Assembly (NCBI GenBank): GCA_026989015.1
Contig: JALSKD010000014.1
Span: 1 to 32,037, forward strand
Length of the DNA stretch: 32,037 nucleotides
Direction: 5' to 3'
Origin: Gammaproteobacteria bacterium
Lineage (GTDB): Bacteria; Pseudomonadota; Gammaproteobacteria; GCA-001735895
Numbering within the stretch: position 1 is the stretch's first letter; each line of letters opens with the position of its first letter. The position numbers and the translations under genes were made by a program. The notes beneath the pieces are model-generated. The model had not been told where the DNA came from and ran no database searches. It worked only from the letters and a program-made list of their open reading frames with translations. Below are positions 23,280 to 31,655 of the stretch, piece by piece.

Positions 23280-25409
23280 TCATCCCCTGCGCCAGGCATG
23301 CCAGCGGGCTACCCAGTCAAGCAGGCGCTGCGGCGCATGGGCGCGTTTCCATTCACCGGCCACATACTTGTTGGCCTCGGCCCAGGTCGGATAGATGTGT
23401 ATCGTCGACAACAGCTTGTTGAGGCCCAGGCCATGGCGCATCGCCAGCACGAATTCGGCAATGAGATCGCCGGCGTGGCTGCCAACGATGGTGACGCCGA
23501 GTATGCGGTCCTTGCCCGGCACCGTCAGCACCTTGACGAAGCCCCGGGCCTCGCCGTCGGCGATCGCCCGGTCCAGGCCGTCGATACCGTAGCGGGTGAC
23601 TTCGTGGGGAATCCCGCGTTCGACGGCTTCCGCCTCGCTGATCCCCGCCCGGGCCACCTCCGGATCGATGAAGGTCGCCCAGGGGATGACCGAATAATCC
23701 GCCTTGAACCGCCTGACGATGCCGAACAGGGCGTTGACCGAGGCATACCAGGCCTGATGCGCCGCCACATGGGTGAACTGATAGGGCCCGGCCACATCGC
23801 CACAGGCATAGATCGTGGGGATACTGGTCTGCAACCACTCGTCGACCTCGATGGCGCCCCGGTCGGTCAGCCGCAGGCCCAGTTCCTCCAGGCCGAAACC
23901 TTCCACATTGGACTTTCGCCCCAGCGCCACCAGCACGCGGTCGAAACCGATACGGACCTCATTGCCCTGGTGATCGGCCACCAGCACCGGGCCACCCTCT
24001 TCCCGTTCGAAGCGCAGCGCCTTGTGTCCGGTCAGCACGCGCATCCCGTCACTCTGGAAACGCGCCTCCACCAGAGTCGAGACTTCCTCGTCTTCGCGGA
24101 TCAGCAGACGCGGTGCCATTTCCACCTGGGTGACCTGGGAACCCAGCCGGGCAAACGCCTGGGCCAGTTCGCATCCGATCGGGCCGCCGCCAAGCACCAG
24201 CAGCCGACGCGGCTGCTCTTCAAGTTGCCACAGGTTGTCCGAGGTCAAGGGATCGACCGTCTCGATGCCGGGAACCGGCGGAACGAAAGGCCGTGCACCA
24301 GTGGCGATGACAATGTTGCGGGCGGTGAGCCTTCGGCCGGCCACCTCAACCGTCCAGGGATCGACGATCCGTCCCTCGCCCTGCACCACCTCGACGCCGA
24401 GTCGGGTATAGCGTTCCACCGAGTCATGGGGTTCGATACCTTCGATGACCTCCCCTACCCGCTGCATCACCCGCTGGAAATCGACTCTGGGCCGGGCGCA
24501 TTCCAGACCGTAGCGACTGCTGTCGGCGATCTCGGCGGCCAGCCGGGCACTGCGGATCAACGCCTTGGACGGCACGCAGCCGGTGTTCAGGCAGTCGCCT
24601 CCCATCTTCGATTTCTCGATCAGCACCACCCGTGCCTTGACCGCGGCGGCGATATAGGCGGTCACCAGTCCTGCGGAGCCACCACCGATGACGATCAGGT
24701 TGGCGTCGAAACGGGAGGGTTTGCGGTAGCCGGACAATGCCCGCTGCCGGTGGATCAGCCGCAGCACAGCACGGCCGATGAACGGCAGCAGGGCCAGCAG
24801 GGCGAAGGACAGGATCAGTGGCAGGGAGAGAATGTCCGAGGGCGATTCGATGCCTGCCAGCTGGGTTCCGGCGTTCACATAGACCAGCGTACCCGGCAGC
24901 ATGCCGAGTTGGCTGACCCAGTAGAAGGTGAACGCAGGGATCGGCATCAACCCCATCACCAGATTGATGATGAAAAAGGGGAACACCGGCACCAGCCGCA
25001 ACGCGAACAGGTAGAAGGGACCATCCTTTTCGATGCCGCGGTTGATGGAAGCCAGCGAATCGCCAAAGCGCTGCTGCACCCAGTCACGCAGCAGATAACG
25101 CGAGACAAGGAAAGCCAGCGTGGCGCCGAAGCTGCTGGCAAAGGAGACCACCAGCAGACCGGTCCACAGCCCGAAGATGGCACCGCCGGCGAGGGTCATC
25201 ACCGCCGCACCCGGCAGCGACAGCGCGGTCACCAGCACATAGAGCAGGAAGTAACCCGCCAGCACAGGCAACGGATGCTGACGATACAGCTCCTGCAGCG
25301 CCTGGTGCTGGGCCTTGAGCCATGAAAGGTCAAGGTACTGCCCAAGGCCAAAGTAGATATAGAGAGCAATCAACGCCCCCAGCAGCACAAGCACGCCCCA
25401 TTTTTTCAT
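23280..25409 (-). CDS. TVP38/DedA-type membrane domain fused to FAD-dependent disulfide oxidoreductase
   Basis: A 709-aa fusion. Residues 1-225 form an integral membrane TVP38/TMEM64 (SNARE-associated, DedA-like) domain with segments at about 5-22, 50-70, 72-105, 130-155, 160-180 and 195-215, including the family motif ALRLVPVFPFFIINLVMGL. Residues 235-709 are a class I pyridine-nucleotide disulfide oxidoreductase: FAD motif IGGGSAG (241-247), redox cysteines Cys273 and Cys278 (GGDCLNTGCVPSKA), NAD(P) motif VLGGGPIGCELA, FAD-binding YACGDVAG, and the dimer-interface IHIYPTWAEANK with its active-site His. It lacks the C-terminal Cys pair of mercuric reductase, so a metal-reductase role is not implied. 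The electron acceptor is unknown, though it should act at the membrane. A similar fusion is known in proteobacteria. Confidence 0.93.
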   Translation of the reverse strand: MKKWGVLVLLGALIALYIYFGLGQYLDLSWLKAQHQALQELYRQHPLPVLAGYFLLYVLVTALSLPGAAVMTLAGGAIFGLWTGLLVVSFASSFGATLAFLVSRYLLRDWVQQRFGDSLASINRGIEKDGPFYLFALRLVPVFPFFIINLVMGLMPIPAFTFYWVSQLGMLPGTLVYVNAGTQLAGIESPSDILSLPLILSFALLALLPFIGRAVLRLIHRQRALSGYRKPSRFDANLIVIGGGSAGLVTAYIAAAVKARVVLIEKSKMGGDCLNTGCVPSKALIRSARLAAEIADSSRYGLECARPRVDFQRVMQRVGEVIEGIEPHDSVERYTRLGVEVVQGEGRIVDPWTVEVAGRRLTARNIVIATGARPFVPPVPGIETVDPLTSDNLWQLEEQPRRLLVLGGGPIGCELAQAFARLGSQVTQVEMAPRLLIREDEEVSTLVEARFQSDGMRVLTGHKALRFEREEGGPVLVADHQGNEVRIGFDRVLVALGRKSNVEGFGLEELGLRLTDRGAIEVDEWLQTSIPTIYACGDVAGPYQFTHVAAHQAWYASVNALFGIVRRFKADYSVIPWATFIDPEVARAGISEAEAVERGIPHEVTRYGIDGLDRAIADGEARGFVKVLTVPGKDRILGVTIVGSHAGDLIAEFVLAMRHGLGLNKLLSTIHIYPTWAEANKYVAGEWKRAHAPQRLLDWVARWHAWRRG

Positions 25410-25490
25410 CGGCCGATTCCCGTGTGGTTGCGCCGGCGGGCCGCGGGCGCCTGCAGAGTGAGACCGCCTGCTGCGCTGTCCGGTTCAGCT

Positions 25491-27998
25491 TCAGTCCCGC
25501 TCTTCATCGTCCGTTCCACCGCTTGCCGTCGAGTGCTGCTGCAACCGGCGACGAAATGCGTCCACCTCCAGTGCGCCGGCAATCAGGAACCCCTGTACCA
25601 GATCGGTCCCCTTGCTGCAGACCATGTCCCACTGGCGTTGGGTCTCCACGCCTTCGGCGATGATCCGCACACCCAGCGCATGGCTCATGTGGATGATGGC
25701 ATCGACCAGCGCTTCGGCGGAGGCATCCTCGACCATCCTGGCGATGAAGCTGCGGTCGATCTTCAGTGCATGACAGGGGAAGCGACTGAGGTAGGACAGC
25801 GAGGAATACCCGGTGCCGAAATCGTCGATCACCAGTCCGATGCCCTTCTCCTGGAGGCCCTGAATGTTGTCGAGAACGACACGCTGATCGGTCATCAAGA
25901 CCCGCTCGGTGATTTCCAGATGCAGTCGGCTCGCCGGGAGACGGTAACGGTCCAGTACCGCATGCACCCGGTCGGCGAAATCGATGATGCGGAACTGGCT
26001 GCTGGTGACATTGACGGTCACGAATTCCAGTTCCGGCATGCCGGCCAGTTCACGGCAGGCACGGTCGAGTATCCAGGCACCGAGCTCGTCGATGAGGCCG
26101 TTTTCCTCGGCGATCGGGATGAACTGTTCCGGTGAAATACTGCCCAGTGCCTCGGATTGCCAGCGCATCAGGGCCTCGGCACCGACAATCTTCCCCTGTC
26201 CACAGCTGACGATGGGTTGCAGGTACAGCTCGATCTCGTCCTGTTCCAGTGCCAGGTGCAAGGCCGAATCAAGCTGCAGGCGGCGCTGCGCCTCCTCGTT
26301 CATCGACTGGGTGTAGTACTTGAAGCAGTTGCGGCCCGCCTGCTTGGCCTGGTACATGGCGGTGTCGGCGTAGCGCAGGATTTCTTCCGGATCTTCGCCG
26401 TCATCCGGAATCACCGACACGCCAATGCTCGCGCCGACATGCAGATCGCGTTTTTCCACGGTGAAAGGTTGGGACAGCACATGGAGGATCTTCTCCGCCA
26501 CATGCTCGACGGTAACCGGATCCTCGACACCGGAAAGTACGATCAGGAATTCATCACCGGAGAGCCGTGCCACCACATCATAGGGTCGCATGCACTGCTT
26601 GAGCCGGTTCGCCACCTCGATCAGCAGCAGGTCGCCGACCCGGTGCCCCAGGGTGTCATTGACCTGTTTGAACCGGTCCAGATCCAGATACATGACCGCG
26701 GTCTTGCGGTTTTGCCGCTGGCCCATGCGCATCGCCTGTTGCAGGCGATCGAAACCCAGCACACGGTTGGGCAGGCCGGTCAAGGCATCGAAGTTGGCCT
26801 GCTGGATCAGCTGCTTCTCGTACTCCTTGCGCTCGCTGATGTCTTCCATCGTCAGCAGGAAACCCAGATGCTCACCTTCACCCTCGGGCTGAATCGTGGT
26901 CACCGCGAGCTTGACCCAGAAGCGGAAGCCGTTGGCGCGGCGCAGCGTCACCTCCCCCTGCCAGTAGCGGCCTTGCTTGAGGTGATCGATCAACTCATCG
27001 AGCAGCTTCGGTGTATTCTTGCTCGACCAGATCAGGCGGAACAGTTCCTGGCCGATCACCGACTCGATCGCGTGACCGGTCATGCTCTCGAAGGCCGGAT
27101 TGGCTTCCTCTATGTTCAGTTGCTCGTCCAGCAGCACCAGCGCCATCTGGCTCTGGGAGACCGCAAGATGCAGCCGTTTGAGACTGAGCTGGCTGCGTTG
27201 CAGGTCACGGGTGCGCTCCTCGACGCGCTGTTCCAGGCGCCGGTTCATGTCCTCCAGTCTGGAATGCTGTTGCGCCAGATCGATGGAAGCCTGGTTCAGG
27301 GCATCCACCAGCTCGGCCACTTCCCGCGAACCGCCGCGCACATCCAGCGTCTGGCCGGGGTGCGCGGTCATGCGCTGCGCGAAATCGATGGCGGCACGGA
27401 ACGATCGACCGGGCCACCACAGCACCATCAACAGCACCATCAGATCAATCAGCGTGGCCGCCGCAGCCACCATAAGGTTGTCACGCAAGGCCTGGGCAAT
27501 CCGTTTTTCGACCGGCCCGAGATCAATCTTCAGCAGTACCCAGCCGAGCAGGGTCGAGGTTCGCACCGGTTGCCACAGGATCAGTACATCGCCCTGATGC
27601 CGGGTGAGCCCGCTGACGGATCGTTCAGACAGGCTTGACGGCAGCGTGCGGGTCAGACGCTCATAGACCGGTTGGGGCCCCTCAGGCGACTGCAGTACGT
27701 CAGCCAGTATCCGTCCATCCGCATCCAGCACGGCCAGTTCCATCAGATCGGGGTACAGGGCCAGTTGCAGCAGCAGCGATTCCAGGTCATCGTAGGATTC
27801 ACGCACCAGCAGGCTGCGCGCGGCCAGGGCCGTGCTCTGCGCCAGGCTGTGTGCCTTGTCCGTTGCCTCGTCGATCAACTGCCGGCGCTGTGACTGCAGG
27901 TTCCAGGCGGTTGTCGCCATCAGCGTCAGCAACAGCAACAGGGTGCTGGCGACAACCAGCTGACGGTGCAGGGACAGTCGACGCCAGAATCGGGTCAT
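25491..27998 (-). CDS. Membrane HAMP-PAS-GGDEF-EAL protein (c-di-GMP turnover)
   Basis: An 835-aa inner-membrane signalling protein. TM1 spans about 13-33, the periplasmic sensor 34-172 and TM2 about 173-196, followed by a HAMP-like linker (197-250), a coiled coil (245-275) and PAS (about 275-390). The cyclase domain has SGDEF (480-484), an accepted variant of GGDEF, and an RxxD I-site (RPYD, 471-474) five residues before it. The EAL domain (575-825) is intact: GAEALMRW (606-613), then NVTSSQF, LEITER, DDFGTGYSS and KIDRSFI, so it likely hydrolyses c-di-GMP. Its start lies 3 bp after the stop of a PhnD-like binding-protein gene, strongly suggesting that protein controls it from the periplasm. 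Confidence 0.95.
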   Translation of the reverse strand: MTRFWRRLSLHRQLVVASTLLLLLTLMATTAWNLQSQRRQLIDEATDKAHSLAQSTALAARSLLVRESYDDLESLLLQLALYPDLMELAVLDADGRILADVLQSPEGPQPVYERLTRTLPSSLSERSVSGLTRHQGDVLILWQPVRTSTLLGWVLLKIDLGPVEKRIAQALRDNLMVAAAATLIDLMVLLMVLWWPGRSFRAAIDFAQRMTAHPGQTLDVRGGSREVAELVDALNQASIDLAQQHSRLEDMNRRLEQRVEERTRDLQRSQLSLKRLHLAVSQSQMALVLLDEQLNIEEANPAFESMTGHAIESVIGQELFRLIWSSKNTPKLLDELIDHLKQGRYWQGEVTLRRANGFRFWVKLAVTTIQPEGEGEHLGFLLTMEDISERKEYEKQLIQQANFDALTGLPNRVLGFDRLQQAMRMGQRQNRKTAVMYLDLDRFKQVNDTLGHRVGDLLLIEVANRLKQCMRPYDVVARLSGDEFLIVLSGVEDPVTVEHVAEKILHVLSQPFTVEKRDLHVGASIGVSVIPDDGEDPEEILRYADTAMYQAKQAGRNCFKYYTQSMNEEAQRRLQLDSALHLALEQDEIELYLQPIVSCGQGKIVGAEALMRWQSEALGSISPEQFIPIAEENGLIDELGAWILDRACRELAGMPELEFVTVNVTSSQFRIIDFADRVHAVLDRYRLPASRLHLEITERVLMTDQRVVLDNIQGLQEKGIGLVIDDFGTGYSSLSYLSRFPCHALKIDRSFIARMVEDASAEALVDAIIHMSHALGVRIIAEGVETQRQWDMVCSKGTDLVQGFLIAGALEVDAFRRRLQQHSTASGGTDDEERD

Positions 27999-28001
27999 GA
28001 C

Positions 28002-28847
28002 TCAGCGGGGCAGCACGACATAGTCGTCCAGGTTGAGGCTGGCCAGCGGACGGTAGTCACGCTCGAAATCCGCGGCAATGGGTTGCGGCAGGAACACGGC
28101 CGAGAGCAGTCTGCGCCCCTGCTCGCTCTGCGCAAGATCCAGCAGCGTCAGCTGCACCTCCTGACGCACCGATTCGGGCACGCGTGGATGGGCAGAAACC
28201 GCATGCGTGATCGTGCTGGGCAGATTGTAGACGATGCGCAACAGATGCCGCGCCGAGGGCGGTTCCTTCTCCAGCGTGCGGTAGATACCGCCACTGGCAT
28301 CGGCTCTTCCAAGCAGCACGGCCCGATAGGCGTTGCTGTGGGTGCCGGCCCACAAAGGAGTGAAATCGATGCCTTCCTGTTCCCGGAGCATCGCGCGCAT
28401 GTACAGCGATACCGCAAAGGCATTGGGCGAAGCAAAGGCGATGGTCTTGCCATCGAGATCACGGGGCGACTGGTAGGGACTGTCCTTGCGCACCACCAGA
28501 ATACCGGTGAGCCTCCGCTGCTCGTCGCGCACCAGGGGTATGTAGCCCTGTTTGCGGTGTGCCAGAAGGGTCTGGTACGGGTTGGCGTAGACGAAATCAT
28601 AGCCGCCATTGAACAGTGCGCGCTCGAATTCATCGAATCCACTGGCAGGCAACAGGCGGAAACGGTAGCCGGTACGGCGGCTCAGTTCTTCCAGCAGCGG
28701 CGTCCAGTCGCGATGGACCGCGGTCGGGCTGAACTGGGGTACCACGGACCACAGATACTCGCGCGGTTGCGGGTCGGTTTCCGCGGCAAGGGGTGCACGC
28801 ATCGGGATCAGCAGCAGGAAAAACAGGAAAAAAGGCAGGCGAAACAT
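28002..28847 (-). CDS. PhnD-like periplasmic solute-binding protein paired with a GGDEF-EAL sensor
   Basis: A 281-aa solute-binding protein of the PhnD family. The ATG at 28847 gives a clean signal peptide (MFRLPFFLFFLLLIPMRAPLAA), whereas the upstream in-frame ATG at 28883 adds a basic stretch. Family blocks are YLWSVVPQFSPTAVHRDWTPLL, LLEELSRRTGYRFRLLPAS, GGYDFVYANPYQTL, RDLDGKTIAFASPNAFA and GRADASGGIYRTL. No ABC permease or ATPase is near; the next gene, 3 bp away, is a membrane GGDEF-EAL protein. It lacks the lipobox seen in the 13335-14336 paralogue, so the mature protein is probably soluble in the periplasm. The ligand is not known. Confidence 0.9.
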   Translation of the reverse strand: MFRLPFFLFFLLLIPMRAPLAAETDPQPREYLWSVVPQFSPTAVHRDWTPLLEELSRRTGYRFRLLPASGFDEFERALFNGGYDFVYANPYQTLLAHRKQGYIPLVRDEQRRLTGILVVRKDSPYQSPRDLDGKTIAFASPNAFAVSLYMRAMLREQEGIDFTPLWAGTHSNAYRAVLLGRADASGGIYRTLEKEPPSARHLLRIVYNLPSTITHAVSAHPRVPESVRQEVQLTLLDLAQSEQGRRLLSAVFLPQPIAADFERDYRPLASLNLDDYVVLPR

Positions 28848-28962
28848 CGTGAAACGGCGGATTGCAGCACGGATAGCAAGCAATGGAGTGTAGCACAGGC
28901 CGGTAAGGACACAGGTGCACCCCGATGAACTGCCGCTGGACCGGCGCCGGCGGTGCTGCGGT

Positions 28963-29451
28963 TCAACCCTTTTTCGGCCAGTCCAGATCGATAAGCTGCA
29001 GAGTTTCCGGGCGCAGATCGGACCACTGCGTCGTCAGTGCAAAGCGGGCCAGCGATGCGGTCGGAAAATCCTGCACCGGCAAGCCGCCGAGGCCACAGAC
29101 GACGGCACTGAAGTCCGGGTTGTGGCCGACCAGCAATACCACATCCAGACTGTCTTCGAGGGAGCGCAGCGTATCGATCCAGCCCTCGACACCGTTGAAA
29201 TACAGGCGTTCATCGGAGATGCAGCCCACCCCGTGCAGCCCCGCGCCCTCGGCCACCGCCCGAGCGGTATCCCGCGCACGGCGCGCCGGACTGCACAGCA
29301 GGCGTTGTGGCAAGGGGCCGCGGGCCGCAAGCCGGTGACCCATCTCCGGCGCATCGCGGCGGCCACGCGCGTTCAGCGGGCGGTCGCGGTCATCGAGCGC
29401 TAGATCCTTCCAGCTCGACTTGGCATGCCGCATCAGGTACAGGGTTTTCAC
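28963..29451 (-). CDS. sixA: SixA-like phosphohistidine phosphatase
   Basis: A 162-aa histidine phosphatase of the branch acting on phosphohistidine. The catalytic block LMRHAKSSW has Arg8 and His9, with a second Arg at 57 (SPARRARDTA) and His110 (LVGHNPD). Length and block order match SixA, which removes phosphate from His-phosphotransfer proteins and can act on NPr of the nitrogen PTS. The ATG at 29451 overlaps the stop of the selD fusion gene (29451-29448), so it is translated with it. No functional link between selenium metabolism and SixA is known to me; it may be simple operon membership or phosphate-related housekeeping. Confidence 0.9.
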   Translation of the reverse strand: MKTLYLMRHAKSSWKDLALDDRDRPLNARGRRDAPEMGHRLAARGPLPQRLLCSPARRARDTARAVAEGAGLHGVGCISDERLYFNGVEGWIDTLRSLEDSLDVVLLVGHNPDFSAVVCGLGGLPVQDFPTASLARFALTTQWSDLRPETLQLIDLDWPKKG

Positions 29452-31655
29452 GACTGGATCCGGATCAGCGGTTCTGCGCCCGAGGCCGGCAGCACTTCGC
29501 CGACGGTGACGAAGCCGGCCTCGGCCAGGGCCGGAGCTTCGGCAACGGCGGCCGGCACCGCAGCCAGCAGTCCACCGCAGGTCTGCGGGTCGAACAGCAG
29601 CGCCAACCGGTCTTCATCGCCAGCGGCGTCCATCACCATGGCACGGTCGGCGCGGCGGTTGTGCGGATAGAGGCTGCTGCGCAGTCCCTGACGGGACAGT
29701 TCAAGCGCACCGGGGTAGAGAGGAACCCCCTCAAGCCGCAGTACGGCATCGCAGCCCGAGGCCTGACACATTTCGAGAAGATGGCCGAACAGACCGAAGC
29801 CGGTAACATCGGTGCAGGCATGCGCGCCGACGGCCTGAAGCGCGTCTGCGGCCGAGGCGTTCGAGCGCAGCAAGCCTTCGATCAACCGTTCACGCCAGCG
29901 TCCGCTCAGCCGGGCCTTCATCGCAGCCGCCAGAAGCACGCCGCTGCCCAGCGGCTTGCCCAGCAGCAGGCGGTCGCCCGGTCGCATCCCCGACTGGGCG
30001 AGCCAGCCACCCTCCCCTTCGACGCCCTGCAGTGCCAGGCCCAGCGACAGTTCAGTTCCCTCGGCGCTGTGACCGCCGAGAAACCGACAGCCGGCCGCAT
30101 CCAGCTCCTTCAGCACGCCCCGCATCAGCGCGCCCAACTCTCGCCGCTGCAGACGTTCGCCGGCATGGGGCAAGCTCACCAGTACCTGGGCGCTGTGCGG
30201 CCGCAGCCCGCTGGCCTGAAGATCTCCAAGGGCATGCAGGGTGGCGATGCGCCCGAACAGCCAGGGGTCGTCCAGCGGCGCGCGGATCGCATCGACGCTC
30301 TGGAACAGGCGCTGCGGTCTGTCGTCGAGGGCTACCGCATCCTCGGGCCGGTAGGCCTGCCCACTGATCGACTGCACCACCTGGCGCAGCACATCGGCGC
30401 CGATCTTACCGCCGCAGCCGGCACAGCGCACCGCCGGGTCATGTTCCTGTTCGCGTTCTTCCGCATCGATCAGCCGGGGATCCACCTCCGCCCGGCAGCG
30501 GGGCATCGTCATCGGCGGCAGTTCATGAAACTGGCGCATGAACCTGCGGTCGATGCGGTCCTTCCAGCGCCACACCCAGTCGCCGGACACGCTCAGAGAC
30601 AGGCCGCCCGGCAGCGGCTTCATGCCGGTAGCGGTCTTGCCGCCGAGGGCCAGCAGGCTGAGGAAACCGTCCTGCGGACGGTAATCGCGCAGCGGTTCGC
30701 CGAGCAGTCGCGCGCGCAGGTTGTGGAACAGCACCGGCGCCTGCCGCACGGCATACACCCCGGCCTTGGGCCGCGGCGTGCGGACCATGTCGGCGATGTC
30801 TCCGGCGGCAAACAGGTCGTCATGCTCCAGCGCCTGCAGCGTGGGCCGCACGCTGAGGAAACCGCGCGCATCGCAGCGCAGGCCGCTGGCAGCGATCCAT
30901 TCCGCGGCACCGGCCTGGGTACACCAGATCAGCTCGTCGGCGCGGTGTTCGCGTCCGTCTTCGGCCATCAGCCGCCCCGCCTCCACCCGCGCCACGCGGA
31001 AACCGCGAAGCACTTCGATACCCTGGCCCTCCAGCGCCTGCAACACCCGGCGGCGGACGCTCCAGCTGTAGCCCTGCAACAGCGTCCCGGCGGCAGTCAC
31101 CAGGCTGAGGCGCAGCGGGCTGCCCTGTTCGTGCAGACGATGGGCCATGGACAACACGATCTCGACACTGCCGGCGCCGCCGCCGACCACCGCGATCGAG
31201 CCCAGCGTGCCCTCGCGCGCCTGCTCGCGTATGCGCTCCCAACGGGCGTGGAAATCGCTGATCGGTTTGACCGGCGTGCTGTACTGTCGGCTTCCGGGAA
31301 TCGAGCGGTCGGGGGTGGAGCCGATGTCGATGGAGACCAGGTCGTATTCGATGTCGGGCCGTCCGGCGAGGCTCAGCCGACGCCGCTTGGGATCGATGGC
31401 GGTGACTTCATCCTGTATCCAACGCACCCCGGCCCAGTCGCAGAGCCGTGGCAGGTCGATATGGGTCTGATCGAAGCCGTAATGCCCGGCCACCAGGCCC
31501 GGGAGCATGCCGGAATACGGCGTCATGGATTGCGGAGAGATCAGGGTCAGACGGACGCCGGGCAGCGGCTTCATCGCCCACATGCGCAGCACCAGCGCAT
31601 GACTGTGGCCGCCGCCGACGAACACCAGATCCTTGAAGGCCGGTGCGTCCATCAT
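29448..31655 (-). CDS. selD: NAD(P)/FAD oxidoreductase-SelD fusion (selenide, water dikinase)
   Basis: A 735-aa fusion. Residues 1-385 form a pyridine nucleotide-disulfide oxidoreductase-like domain: GGGHSHA at 14-20, the NAD(P) motif VVGGGAGSVEI at 156-166, and FAAGDIADM at 282-290. Residues about 395-735 are SelD, which makes selenophosphate from selenide and ATP. The catalytic CAGCGGKIG (411-419) has Cys414 and Lys417 at the positions of E. coli Cys17 and Lys20; the neighbouring non-essential Cys19 is Gly. The nucleotide-binding VDAIRAPLDDPWLFG and a later Gly-rich ACTDVTGFGLFGHLLEM are present. There is no in-frame TGA, so this SelD is a Cys form. The fusion type is known in proteobacteria. 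The start overlaps mnmH by 4 bp. Confidence 0.95.
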   Translation of the reverse strand: MMDAPAFKDLVFVGGGHSHALVLRMWAMKPLPGVRLTLISPQSMTPYSGMLPGLVAGHYGFDQTHIDLPRLCDWAGVRWIQDEVTAIDPKRRRLSLAGRPDIEYDLVSIDIGSTPDRSIPGSRQYSTPVKPISDFHARWERIREQAREGTLGSIAVVGGGAGSVEIVLSMAHRLHEQGSPLRLSLVTAAGTLLQGYSWSVRRRVLQALEGQGIEVLRGFRVARVEAGRLMAEDGREHRADELIWCTQAGAAEWIAASGLRCDARGFLSVRPTLQALEHDDLFAAGDIADMVRTPRPKAGVYAVRQAPVLFHNLRARLLGEPLRDYRPQDGFLSLLALGGKTATGMKPLPGGLSLSVSGDWVWRWKDRIDRRFMRQFHELPPMTMPRCRAEVDPRLIDAEEREQEHDPAVRCAGCGGKIGADVLRQVVQSISGQAYRPEDAVALDDRPQRLFQSVDAIRAPLDDPWLFGRIATLHALGDLQASGLRPHSAQVLVSLPHAGERLQRRELGALMRGVLKELDAAGCRFLGGHSAEGTELSLGLALQGVEGEGGWLAQSGMRPGDRLLLGKPLGSGVLLAAAMKARLSGRWRERLIEGLLRSNASAADALQAVGAHACTDVTGFGLFGHLLEMCQASGCDAVLRLEGVPLYPGALELSRQGLRSSLYPHNRRADRAMVMDAAGDEDRLALLFDPQTCGGLLAAVPAAVAEAPALAEAGFVTVGEVLPASGAEPLIRIQS

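Noticed and set aside
23199-25325. 708-aa open frame on the plus strand
   Set aside because: It lies opposite the TVP38-oxidoreductase gene and is rich in His, Gln, Arg and Pro, typical of a GC-driven shadow frame.
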